Below are positions 1 through 5,042 of a DNA stretch of 5,472 nucleotides, one piece after another. The position numbers and the translations under genes were made by a program. Positions within the stretch are counted from its first letter, which is position 1, and the number at the start of each line of letters is the position of its first letter. Source of the stretch: Alphaproteobacteria bacterium (lineage in GTDB: Bacteria > Pseudomonadota > Alphaproteobacteria > Rickettsiales > SXRF01). The notes below the pieces were generated by a model. The model was not told where the DNA came from, did not search any database, and saw only the letters and a program-made list of their open reading frames with translations. Location of the stretch: contig JAFATP010000217.1 of assembly GCA_019243895.1 (NCBI GenBank), positions 1 through 5,472 of the forward strand, read 5' to 3'.

Positions 1-765
1 GGTGACGATGCCGGCCAGCGCGCCCGTGTCATCCACGATGCCGACACAGCCCAGGCGGCCGGAGGCCATGGTGAGCAGAAGATCGGGCATGGCGGTATCG
101 GGCGCGGCCAGCGGCACCGCATCGCCGGAATGCATCAGATCGGCGACCCGGATCAGGGCGCGACCCAGGCTGCCGCCCGGATGGAAGTCGCGATACTGGT
201 CGGGCGAAAAGCCCTTGCGCTCCATCAGCGCCACCGCCAGCGCATCGCCCAGGCTCAGCATCATGGTGGTGGAGGTGGTGGGCGCATTGGTGGGGGAGGC
301 TTCGGGAATGTCCGGCAGCACCAGCGCGATATCCGCCGCCTCCACCAGCATGGAGGTGGCACGGCGCACCACCGCCACCAGCAGAATGCCGGAGCGCTTG
401 CAATAAGCGATCAGGCTGCCGAGCTCCGCCGTTTCGCCGGAATTGGACAGCACCAGCACGCCGTCCTGCGGCGTGATCATGCCCAGATCGCCGTGGCTGG
501 CCTCCGCGGGGTGAACGAAATAGGCGGGAGTGCCGGTGGAGGCCAGCGTCGCGGCGATTTTCCGCGCGATGTGGCCGCTTTTCCCCATGCCGCTGACGAT
601 CAGCCTTCCCTTGACCGCGCCGATGCGCTCCACCGCCTGCGCGAAGCGGCCGTCCAGCGCATCCAGCAAGGCGTGCAATCCTTTAATCTCCTGCGCGATG
701 ACGGCGCGCCCATGCTCGATGGCGGCGGCAGGGGATGCCGCGATGCCGAAGTGGTTTTTTTTCAT
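1..765 (-). CDS. kdsD: D-arabinose 5-phosphate isomerase (KpsF/GutQ family), C-terminus beyond left edge
   Basis: Predicted cytoplasmic isomerase converting D-ribulose 5-phosphate to D-arabinose 5-phosphate, the first step towards KDO for LPS. Seen in the sequence: 255 codons from the ATG at 765 to the window edge. The SIS domain spans about residues 45-185, with GMGKSGH (59-65), HPAEASHGDLGMI (85-97), SNSGET (107-112), PTTSTT (162-167) and HPGGSLG (195-201). K62, E114, E155 and H195 line up with the residues known as catalytic or important in E. coli KdsD. The first CBS domain starts near residue 206; the rest of the CBS pair is outside the window (the family is usually about 320-330 residues). 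The start codon overlaps the stop of the upstream prepilin-like gene as ATGA, suggesting translational coupling; only a weak GGAA precedes it. Function is inferred from motifs, but the match is very clear. Capsule-type KpsF or GutQ paralogues are alternatives; the rnd neighbourhood favours the housekeeping copy. Confidence 0.95.
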   Translation of the reverse strand, partial: MKKNHFGIAASPAAAIEHGRAVIAQEIKGLHALLDALDGRFAQAVERIGAVKGRLIVSGMGKSGHIARKIAATLASTGTPAYFVHPAEASHGDLGMITPQDGVLVLSNSGETAELGSLIAYCKRSGILLVAVVRRATSMLVEAADIALVLPDIPEASPTNAPTTSTTMMLSLGDALAVALMERKGFSPDQYRDFHPGGSLGRALIRVADLMHSGDAVPLAAPDTAMPDLLLTMASGRLGCVGIVDDTGALAGIVT

Positions 766-1598
766 GGGCAGGTTTCCGTGGTGCCTGCCTCGTCGTCCTT
801 GTTGCGCAGGTGCATACGCTCACCGTATTTCAGAATGTCGTCAAAGCGGTTCAGCGGGTTGGCGGCGTTCTCGGTGGTGAGTTGATCCACGAACAGATTC
901 TGGGACAGGCCGCCGTCATACGTCCCGGTGCTCTTGCAGTGACAGTTGAGCAGCTCGTTGGCGTTGACCGAGCCGTTCGAATAGCGCGAGCCGCTCGGCA
1001 AAAAAGCGCCGTGCCCGTTCTGGCCGTGGCTGACCAGCACGAACCAGGCGTTGGTGGTGCGCGGATTGCCGTTGGCGTCATTCACCGTGATGAAAACGGT
1101 GCTGGTGTCGGTGATGGCGGCATATGCCTTGGTGAAAGCGCAATCCACCGTAGCGCGCGTATCCACCCCGTAGGTCAGCTTGTTGCCCCAGCCGTCATAC
1201 ATGTCGTCATCGGGCAGGCCGAGATTCTTGGTGGGCACGGTGCCGATGGCCACGCCGTTGCCGAAAACATCCGCCGCCGGGGAACCTCCGGTGCAATTGG
1301 CATTATTATTGGCCGCCTCCCGCCCGTAGGAGCTGGAGGAAATGTTGAGCGCCGCCGCCGCCGGGCAGGGCAGGCGGTGATTCGCCTGGCGGAACGACAC
1401 CAGCGCATCCTGCACTTCCTGCAGATGGGTGAGCGTGATATCTTTTTTCTTTTCGTTGATCTTGCTGGCCGCCGTGGTGAGAAACATGCTGGCGACCATG
1501 GCCAGGATCATCATCACCAGTGTCATCTCCAGCAGCGAGAAGCCGAAGCGCGCCGCGCCGGCGACCGCGGCCTTACGAATGCGCGAAAAGGTCTTCAT
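762..1598 (-). CDS. Prepilin-like protein with type IV pilin N-terminal methylation signal
   Basis: 278 residues from the ATG at 1598; an in-frame TTG two codons upstream is a less likely start. The basic leader ends at G19, followed by FSLLEMTLVMMILAMVASMF. This is the classic class III signal: cleavage between G19 and F20, Glu at mature position 5, and a hydrophobic helix, so processing by a prepilin peptidase and insertion in the inner membrane or a pilus/pseudopilus fibre is expected. The globular part contains LPCP (76-79), VPTKNLGLPDDDMYDGWGNK (121-140) and six cysteines (78, 102, 153, 219, 221, 277). The LPCP...LGLP...DGWG pattern is common in orphan pseudopilin-like proteins. The gene starts 26 bp inside the end of rnd and ends in an ATGA overlap with kdsD, so the three are almost certainly co-transcribed. 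No assembly ATPase, platform protein or secretin is in the window, so its machinery and role are unknown. Confidence 0.88.
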   Translation of the reverse strand: MKTFSRIRKAAVAGAARFGFSLLEMTLVMMILAMVASMFLTTAASKINEKKKDITLTHLQEVQDALVSFRQANHRLPCPAAAALNISSSSYGREAANNNANCTGGSPAADVFGNGVAIGTVPTKNLGLPDDDMYDGWGNKLTYGVDTRATVDCAFTKAYAAITDTSTVFITVNDANGNPRTTNAWFVLVSHGQNGHGAFLPSGSRYSNGSVNANELLNCHCKSTGTYDGGLSQNLFVDQLTTENAANPLNRFDDILKYGERMHLRNKDDEAGTTETCP

Positions 1599-2286
1599 TC
1601 TCAAACCCCGCCACGTCCAGCATCGCCCGCCACGGCAGAAAGCCGAAGCACGCCTCGGCCAGTTCGGTGCGCCCCTCGCGCGCCAGCATCACGTCCAGCT
1701 TTTCCTTCAGCCGGTGCAGGTGCAGCACGTCGGAGGCGGCATATTCCACCTGCTCCGGCGACAACGCCACGGCGCCCCAGTCAGAGCTTTGCTGCTGCTT
1801 GGAGATGTCCGCCGCCAGCAATTCCCGGCATAAATCCTTATAGCCGTGCTTGTCCGTGTAGGTGCGCACCAGGCGCGAAGCGGTGCGCGTGCAATACACC
1901 GGCGCCGCCACCACGCCTAAATAGCGCAGCATGATGGAAAGGTCGAACCGCGCGAAATGAAAAAGCTTCAGCCGGTCCGGCGCCGCCAGCAGCGCGCGCA
2001 GGTGCGGCGCGTCATATTCCCCCGGATCGAACTGCACCAGATGCGCATGGCCGTCGCCGTCGGACAGCTGCACCACGCATAGCCGGTCGCGCCGGTTGAT
2101 CAGGCCCATCGCCTCCGTATCCACCGCGATGGCGCCGTTTAAGCGCAGATCGGCGGGAATATCGTTTTTATAAAGCCGGTTGACGATGACGCAAACTCCT
2201 TTTGGTGCATGCCGAAGCGGCATAATCGCGCCGAACTTTACAGCCTTCGCAGGCACGCTGGCAATGCCCTTTTTTCCGCGGCGCAT
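1573..2286 (-). CDS. rnd: Ribonuclease D-like 3'-5' exoribonuclease (short DEDDy type)
   Basis: Predicted 3'-5' exonuclease trimming stable RNA, tRNA in particular. Numbered from the ATG at 2286 (237 residues), the DEDDy motifs are: Exo I AVDTEAMGL (D56, E58), Exo II LFHFARFD (D115) and Exo III YAASD (Y182, D186). KQQQSSDW (163-170) resembles the KSQQTSDW seen in RNase D. There is no HRDC domain, so it matches the short form of about 205 residues rather than the 375-residue E. coli enzyme. The start is uncertain. The ATG at 2286 has GGAGG seven bases upstream, but its first 30 or so residues do not look like family sequence. An ATG at 2223 has no ribosome binding site. The conserved-looking N-terminus (IVNRLYKNDIPADL) begins at an ATC codon at 2187, eight bases after AAGGAG. 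First gene of the minus-strand operon; it overlaps the prepilin-like gene by 26 bp. The function call is firm, the start is not. Confidence 0.9.
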   Translation of the reverse strand: MRRGKKGIASVPAKAVKFGAIMPLRHAPKGVCVIVNRLYKNDIPADLRLNGAIAVDTEAMGLINRRDRLCVVQLSDGDGHAHLVQFDPGEYDAPHLRALLAAPDRLKLFHFARFDLSIMLRYLGVVAAPVYCTRTASRLVRTYTDKHGYKDLCRELLAADISKQQQSSDWGAVALSPEQVEYAASDVLHLHRLKEKLDVMLAREGRTELAEACFGFLPWRAMLDVAGFENEDLFAHS

Positions 2287-2319
2287 TTACGGCCCTCCGC
2301 ACGCGACGCCAGCCGCGCA

Positions 2320-2347
2320 TTGACTTTCCTACCGCAATTTCTATTGT
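2320..2347 (+). promoter_or_regulatory. Probable sigma-70-type promoter of tRNA-Lys
   Basis: TTGACT at 2320-2325 (five of six to the -35 consensus), a 16-bp spacer and TATTGT at 2342-2347 (four of six to the -10) are followed by a GC-rich stretch (GCCCGGCGCG), the discriminator type expected for a stringently controlled stable RNA gene. Transcription would begin around 2354, about 50 bases ahead of the mature tRNA 5' end. Inferred from pattern only. Confidence 0.5.
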
Positions 2348-2373
2348 ACAGCCCGGCGCGGCGTCCCCTTCAA
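2343..2373 (-). promoter_or_regulatory. Possible promoter of the rnd operon, overlapping the tRNA promoter
   Basis: On the minus strand TTGAAG (2373-2368) is followed after 19 bases by TACAAT (2348-2343, five of six to the -10 consensus). Transcription would start near 2336 and give a leader of about 50 bases before the ATG at 2286. The -10 lies on top of the plus-strand -10 of tRNA-Lys, so the two promoters would compete. The spacer is longer than ideal, so this is tentative. Confidence 0.3.
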
Positions 2374-2403
2374 GGCGCAACTGCTTGATAAGCGCGCGAA
2401 AAT

Positions 2404-2479
2404 GATCCGGTAGCTCAGTCGGTAGAGCACCTGACTTTTAATCAGGTTGTCGCGGGTTCGATTCCCGCCCGGATCACCA
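2404..2479 (+). tRNA. tRNA-Lys (anticodon UUU), CCA encoded
   Basis: All four arms fold by eye. The acceptor stem GATCCGG (2404-2410) pairs with CCGGATC (2469-2475), followed by discriminator A and an encoded CCA (2477-2479). The D-arm has GCTC/GAGC. The anticodon stem CCTGA/TCAGG encloses the loop CTTTTAA, giving anticodon TTT, which reads AAA and AAG lysine codons. The T-arm is GCGGG-TTCGATT-CCCGC. Total length is 76 nt. The AT-rich toxin-antitoxin segment begins directly after its 3' end. tRNA 3' ends are established integration sites for tyrosine-recombinase elements, so this gene may have been a target. Confidence 0.97.
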
Positions 2480-2490
2480 GTTTCACCTTT

Positions 2491-2510
2491 TGGGTACCAT
2501 ATGGGTACCA
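2491..2510. repeat. Two 9-bp direct repeats TGGGTACCA with 11-bp period
   Basis: TGGGTACCA occurs at 2491-2499 and again at 2502-2510, separated by TA, twelve bases after the tRNA CCA. The 11-bp period is one helical turn, so a protein could bind both copies on the same DNA face. Since GGTACC is itself a palindrome, the same bases can also form a small hairpin (2493-2498 with 2504-2509, loop ATATG). The role is unknown; recombinase arm-type sites or a tRNA 3'-processing/termination hairpin are possibilities. Confidence 0.6.
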
Positions 2511-2548
2511 ACCGCATATTAGGGTATAACCCCTTGCGCACGAAATAC

Positions 2549-2599
2549 GCTTTATCTTATTTTTGCGTAATGATGCCTTGATACAGTGGTAGATAAAGC
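2549..2599. promoter_or_regulatory. 9-bp inverted repeat upstream of the toxin gene, possible operator
   Basis: GCTTTATCT (2549-2557) and its exact reverse complement AGATAAAGC (2591-2599) are separated by 33 bases. The right arm ends five bases before the ATG at 2605 and overlaps TAGATA, a possible -10. Type II antitoxins of the HTH class usually repress their own promoter by binding such palindromes, so an operator for the downstream HTH protein is plausible. The long spacer would mean two half-sites or a looped structure. Inferred, not shown. Confidence 0.35.
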
Positions 2600-2604
2600 A
2601 TGTT

Positions 2605-2971
2605 ATGATACCTTCAAAACCGTTGGATTGGATTAGGAGACAGCAAAGCACGTTTTTGTGAGTTTCCGGAACAGGTGATGAAGGAAATGGGGTATGCGCT
2701 CTATATGGCGCAGTTGGGTGATAAATCACCATCCGTAAAACCACTCAAAGGGTTTGGTGGTGCGAGTGTGTTAGAGGTAGTCGAAGATTATGATGGGGAT
2801 ACGTATCGCGCTGTCTATACCGTTAAGTTCGCAAGAAGGGTGTATGTGCTGCACGCATTCCAAAAGAAATCAAAGCATGGCATTAAAACGCCGCAACATG
2901 ATATTGACCTGATTAAGTCGAGATTGAAGCATGCAGAGGAAGATTACAAGGCATTGCAAAGGAGAAAGTGA
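2605..2971 (+). pseudogene. HigB/Gp49-like (RelE/ParE superfamily) toxin gene, frameshifted near 5' end
   Basis: From the ATG at 2605 frame 1 reads MIPSKPLDWI and then hits TGA at 2659-2661. The remainder of the family sequence is in frame 2, where SKARFCEFPEQVMKEMGYAL leads to the stop at 2969-2971. Leaving out one base, A2635, joins them into a 121-residue protein with WIGDSK across the junction, matching the W-I/V-G-S-S-K start usual in Gp49-like toxins. The remainder shows KPLKGFGG, VLEVVED, DGDTYRAVYTVKF and YVLHAFQKKSK, the signature of this ribosome-dependent mRNA interferase family. As it stands, only a form starting at GTG 2675 or ATG 2678 (98 or 97 residues, no clear ribosome binding site) could be made; it would lack the first strand and most of the first helix. 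The antitoxin gene follows one base after the stop. A sequencing error or a programmed +1 shift at the AGG AGA pair (2635-2640) are alternatives to a true pseudogene. Confidence 0.8.
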
Positions 2972-2972
2972 T

Positions 2973-3296
2973 ATGAGCAAGGATAAAATCGAACGTGGAA
3001 GTGGAAACGTTTTTGCCGATATTGGCATGGATGATTCTGATGAGATGCTTGCAAAAGCGCATCTTACCCATCAGATTTATAAAATTGTTACTAAACGTGG
3101 TTTGAAACAAAGAGAAGCAGCAGATGTCCTTGGTTTAAAACAACCTGATGTATCTGCACTTATGAATGGCAAATTCCTCGATTTTTCTGTCGATAGACTG
3201 TTGCAACTATTGGTGCGTCTAAATCAGGAAGTGGAAATCGTTATTAAACCAGCACGTAAAAATGCAGAGGGTGGTATCCATGTCCATGCGATGTGA
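2973..3296 (+). CDS. HigA-like helix-turn-helix antitoxin
   Basis: 107 residues from the ATG at 2973. This start is preferred over an upstream in-frame ATG at 2931 because AAAGGAG lies eight bases ahead and the upstream one sits inside the toxin gene. GSGNVFADIG (9-18) near the N-terminus is typical of antitoxins partnered with Gp49-type toxins. A Cro/C1-type helix-turn-helix occupies about residues 44-80: LKQREAADVLGLKQPDVSAL is helix-turn-recognition helix, and FLDFSVDRLLQLLVRL completes the domain. VEIVIKPA (87-94) forms the usual C-terminal strand. It should neutralise the toxin by direct binding and repress the shared promoter. It follows the toxin stop by one base (toxin-first order, as in higBA). 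Codon use is AT-rich, unlike the flanking genes, suggesting transfer. With the toxin frame broken, it may now act alone as a repressor. Confidence 0.88.
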   Translation: MSKDKIERGSGNVFADIGMDDSDEMLAKAHLTHQIYKIVTKRGLKQREAADVLGLKQPDVSALMNGKFLDFSVDRLLQLLVRLNQEVEIVIKPARKNAEGGIHVHAM

Positions 3297-3590
3297 TTTT
3301 ATGGTTGCGCCTTTGTAGTATTTCTAAGGCGCTCTCGTGCGATTGCCCTTTTGATAAATGGCCATTTTTTTGAGTTGTGTGGTTAGCCGGCGGCCATGCA
3401 GAAGGATTGCTCTCGTGACAATCTTCTCCCCGCCCGTCTTTCGTTTCAAACATTACACGAGCATTACGGGAAGATTACGATGCAGCCGGCATCGGCATTC
3501 CTTATGGGAATTTTAGGCATCGGCGGGCAGCGTTGGATGTACGCGTTGCGCATGACGCGCGCCGTTCAACTGTAACAAATGGAGAAGACC
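3297..3590. other. Intergenic region between antitoxin and secreted repeat protein
   Basis: No convincing gene on either strand. It contains a 7-bp hairpin (3307-3332, listed separately) and the 12-bp palindrome AAATGGCCATTT with a T-run (3356-3371). A direct repeat GGCATCGGC at 3488-3496 and 3516-3524 brackets a small ATTCC/GGAAT hairpin (3497-3511). Base composition returns to GC-rich near 3480. I could not identify a good promoter for the gene at 3591, although one must lie here or further upstream. Confidence 0.6.
3307..3332 (+). terminator. Weak hairpin after the antitoxin gene
   Basis: GCGCCTT (3307-3313) pairs perfectly with AAGGCGC (3326-3332) over a 12-base loop, ten bases after the antitoxin stop. 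No T-run follows, so it is at best a weak or factor-dependent terminator, or a 3'-end stabiliser. Confidence 0.3.
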
Positions 3591-4100
3591 ATGAAACATT
3601 ACACTATGCTTTCCATCACTGCCGCCATGGCGATTGGCGCGGCTTCCGCCGCCTATGCCGCCAATACCAGCGATACCAGCGTTAACACCGGGGTGAATAC
3701 CACCACCGACACCACGCAGAACAGCGGCGTGAGCACCGGCACCGGCACGCGCATCAACGGCGGCATTCACACCGGCAGCAACACCGCTTCCACCACGGTG
3801 GGAACGGGCGTGGATACGACGGCCACTACGGGCCAGACGGGATCAGGCTCCGGCAGCAACACCAGCCACACCTCCGCCAACACCGGCGCCAACACTTCCG
3901 CTTCCACGCTGCAGAACAGCGGCGTGACCACCGGCACCGGCACGCGCATCAACGGCGGCATCCATACCGGCAGCAATAAATCCGATACGGATGTGAACAC
4001 CAAGACCGGTACCACCGCCACCACCGCCCAGATGGACAACGACGCGGACGATTCCACGTCTACCGGCAAGCACAAGAAGAAGCATCACAAGGAAGACTAA
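3591..4100 (+). CDS. Exported Thr/Ser/Gly/Asn-rich protein with two 65-residue tandem units
   Basis: 169 residues from the ATG at 3591. GGAG sits six bases ahead of it and overlaps the alternative ATG at 3579, which is therefore unlikely. Residues 1-23 form a Sec signal peptide ending AYA, with cleavage expected before A24. The mature part is two tandem 65-residue units (25-89 and 90-154). Each contains a nearly invariant core, QNSGV-S/T-TGTGTRINGG followed by IHTGSN (43-64 and 108-129; 21 of 22 identical). The tail STSTGKHKKKHHKED is strongly basic, with three histidines and six lysines. No cysteine and no transmembrane segment follow the signal. I do not recognise a family. Composition and alternating Thr suggest an extended or beta-rich, possibly surface or matrix protein, and the tail could bind metal or polyanions. 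Codon use is GC-rich like the chromosome, so it is not part of the AT-rich insertion. It is a single-gene unit with its own terminator. Confidence 0.85.
   Translation: MKHYTMLSITAAMAIGAASAAYAANTSDTSVNTGVNTTTDTTQNSGVSTGTGTRINGGIHTGSNTASTTVGTGVDTTATTGQTGSGSGSNTSHTSANTGANTSASTLQNSGVTTGTGTRINGGIHTGSNKSDTDVNTKTGTTATTAQMDNDADDSTSTGKHKKKHHKED
3663..4052 (+). repeat. Tandem duplication, 195-bp period, inside the secreted protein gene
   Basis: Unit 1 is 3663-3857 and unit 2 is 3858-4052. Their cores, 3717-3781 and 3912-3976, differ at only 3 of 65 bases: one gives Ser to Thr, the other two are silent (ATT/ATC and CAC/CAT). The flanking parts of the units are visibly more diverged, so the core is either under selection or has been homogenised. 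Confidence 0.9.
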
Positions 4101-4122
4101 TTTCCTTTTGTAATTGGTGTTA

Positions 4123-4152
4123 GGGCGCCGGCGCTTGCCGGTGCCCTTTTTT
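4123..4152 (+). terminator. Rho-independent terminator of the secreted protein gene
   Basis: GGGCGCCGGC (4123-4132) pairs with GCCGGTGCCC (4137-4146) through ten pairs, one of them G-U, over the loop GCTT, followed by six T's (4147-4152). It lies 22 bases after the stop of the plus-strand gene. The convergent hydrolase ends at 4158; in its direction the hairpin lacks a T-run, so it serves mainly the plus strand. Confidence 0.93.
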
Positions 4153-4157
4153 ATGCA

Positions 4158-5042
4158 TCAATGAGCGCTGTTGGCGTTGACGAAGCGGGTGATGTCCTCC
4201 AGCAGCGGCGTTTTATCGCGGAAACCCTGCGCCAGCGAAAGGATAATGCCCATATGGCTGACACCAGGATAGATGCGCTGCTCCACCGGGCTTTGCACGG
4301 AGCGGAGCTTCTCCGCAGCGCTTAAGGTATTTTTCGGCAGCACCACGTCGTCCGCATCGCCGGTGGCCAGCAACATGGGCGGCAATTTTCGATTCATGAA
4401 ATAAACGGGCTGCGTGGCGCTTTCCTCCGCCTTACTGAAAATCTCCCGCACCGGCGGATCGGTGAACGGCAGGAAATCATAAGGCCCGGCGATGCCGATG
4501 ACGCCTCTGATCCAGTGCGGATCGCCGCCCGCCTTGCGGAGATAGTCGGGGTTGGCGGCCAGCATGACGGCGATATAGCCGCCCGCCGAATGGCCGGCGA
4601 CAAACAGCTTGGCGGGGTCTCCGCCATATGCGCCGATGTGATCGTGCACGAAGCGCAGCGCGCCCGCGGCGTCTTCCATGAATCCGGGGAAAGACACTTC
4701 CGGGAAAAGCCGGTATTCCGCCATCACGGCGATAAACCCGTTCTCGGCGAACGCCTGGCCGACGAAGAGGTAATCCGCCTTGTCGCCGCCGCGCCACGCG
4801 CCGCCGTGATAAAAAACAATCACGGGGGCGGGCTTAGCAAGGCGATCCGGCACGTAGATGTCCAGACGCTGGCGCGGGTTGTCGCCGTAGGCGATATCCC
4901 GGTGGATTTCATACCCCTCGCGGGTGATGGTGAGATTGAACGCGGTGGCCGCCAGCGCGCAGGCGGAAAGCGCCGCGGTGGCGGCGGCAGCGGCGAGCGC
5001 CGTTTTCAGTTTACGTACGAACAGGAGGTGAGGAAGCTTCAT
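4158..5042 (-). CDS. Alpha/beta-hydrolase (esterase/lipase-like), predicted lipoprotein
   Basis: 294 residues from the ATG at 5042; the in-frame TTG two codons upstream is less likely. A basic, alanine-rich leader ends in LSAC with C28, a lipobox, so lipidation and membrane anchoring facing the periplasm are expected. EGYEIHRDIAYG-NPRQRLDIYVP (42-65) is the N-terminal lead usual in this carboxylesterase (BD-FAE/HSL-like) group. Visible motifs are the oxyanion-hole HGGAW (79-83), nucleophile elbow GHSAGG with S152, catalytic acid probably D231 in GDADDVV, and histidine H263 in VSHMG. The full triad and family-typical length suggest an active ester hydrolase. The substrate is unknown; related proteins act on short acyl or aryl esters. 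It is convergent with the repeat-protein gene and divergent from the gene at 5166, so probably monocistronic. Only a weak ribosome binding site is seen. Confidence 0.92.
   Translation of the reverse strand: MKLPHLLFVRKLKTALAAAAATAALSACALAATAFNLTITREGYEIHRDIAYGDNPRQRLDIYVPDRLAKPAPVIVFYHGGAWRGGDKADYLFVGQAFAENGFIAVMAEYRLFPEVSFPGFMEDAAGALRFVHDHIGAYGGDPAKLFVAGHSAGGYIAVMLAANPDYLRKAGGDPHWIRGVIGIAGPYDFLPFTDPPVREIFSKAEESATQPVYFMNRKLPPMLLATGDADDVVLPKNTLSAAEKLRSVQSPVEQRIYPGVSHMGIILSLAQGFRDKTPLLEDITRFVNANSAH

Larger units (their letters stand above)
2480..3480. mobile_element. AT-rich putative tRNA-associated island carrying a toxin-antitoxin module
   Basis: Between the CCA of tRNA-Lys and roughly 3480 the sequence is clearly richer in A+T than both flanks. 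Hand counts: 19 GC of 60 in 3061-3120 and 27 of 60 in 3001-3060, against 43 of 60 in 1981-2040 inside rnd. It holds only a HigBA-like module and short repeats. I see no integrase, transposase or convincing duplicate of the tRNA 3' end at the right side, so it would be a remnant or a passively acquired piece. The boundaries, the right one especially, are approximate. Confidence 0.4.

Noticed and set aside
130..885. Plus-strand open frame opposite kdsD
   Set aside because: It reads antisense through a well-supported kdsD and its translation is His/Gln/Arg/Gly-rich without motifs.
735..1934. Long plus-strand open frame (399 codons)
   Set aside because: It lies opposite the prepilin-like gene and the end of rnd, both of which have clear family motifs. 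Its translation is Arg/Ala/Gly/His-rich with no recognisable domain, as expected for an antisense frame in GC-rich DNA.
2341..2744. Minus-strand frames over the tRNA, containing GNRTRDNLIKSQVLYRLSY or GIEPATT
   Set aside because: These are the familiar spurious translations of the antisense strand of a tRNA gene; the tRNA-Lys folds perfectly on the plus strand.
3356..3371. AAATGGCCATTT followed by T's as a terminator
   Set aside because: A perfect palindrome with no loop leaves only about four stable pairs once a loop is allowed, and it is 60 bases past the antitoxin stop.
3429..3436. CCCGCCCG, matching part of the tRNA-Lys T-arm (2464-2471), as a possible right attachment site
   Set aside because: Only eight bases in GC-rich sequence, with no flanking agreement with the tRNA 3' end; expected by chance.
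3767..4088. Minus-strand frames opposite the secreted repeat protein
   Set aside because: Their Val/Pro/Leu- or Gly/Val-rich translations are the complement of the Thr/Gly/Asn codon repeats. The plus-strand frame has a signal peptide, ribosome binding site and terminator.
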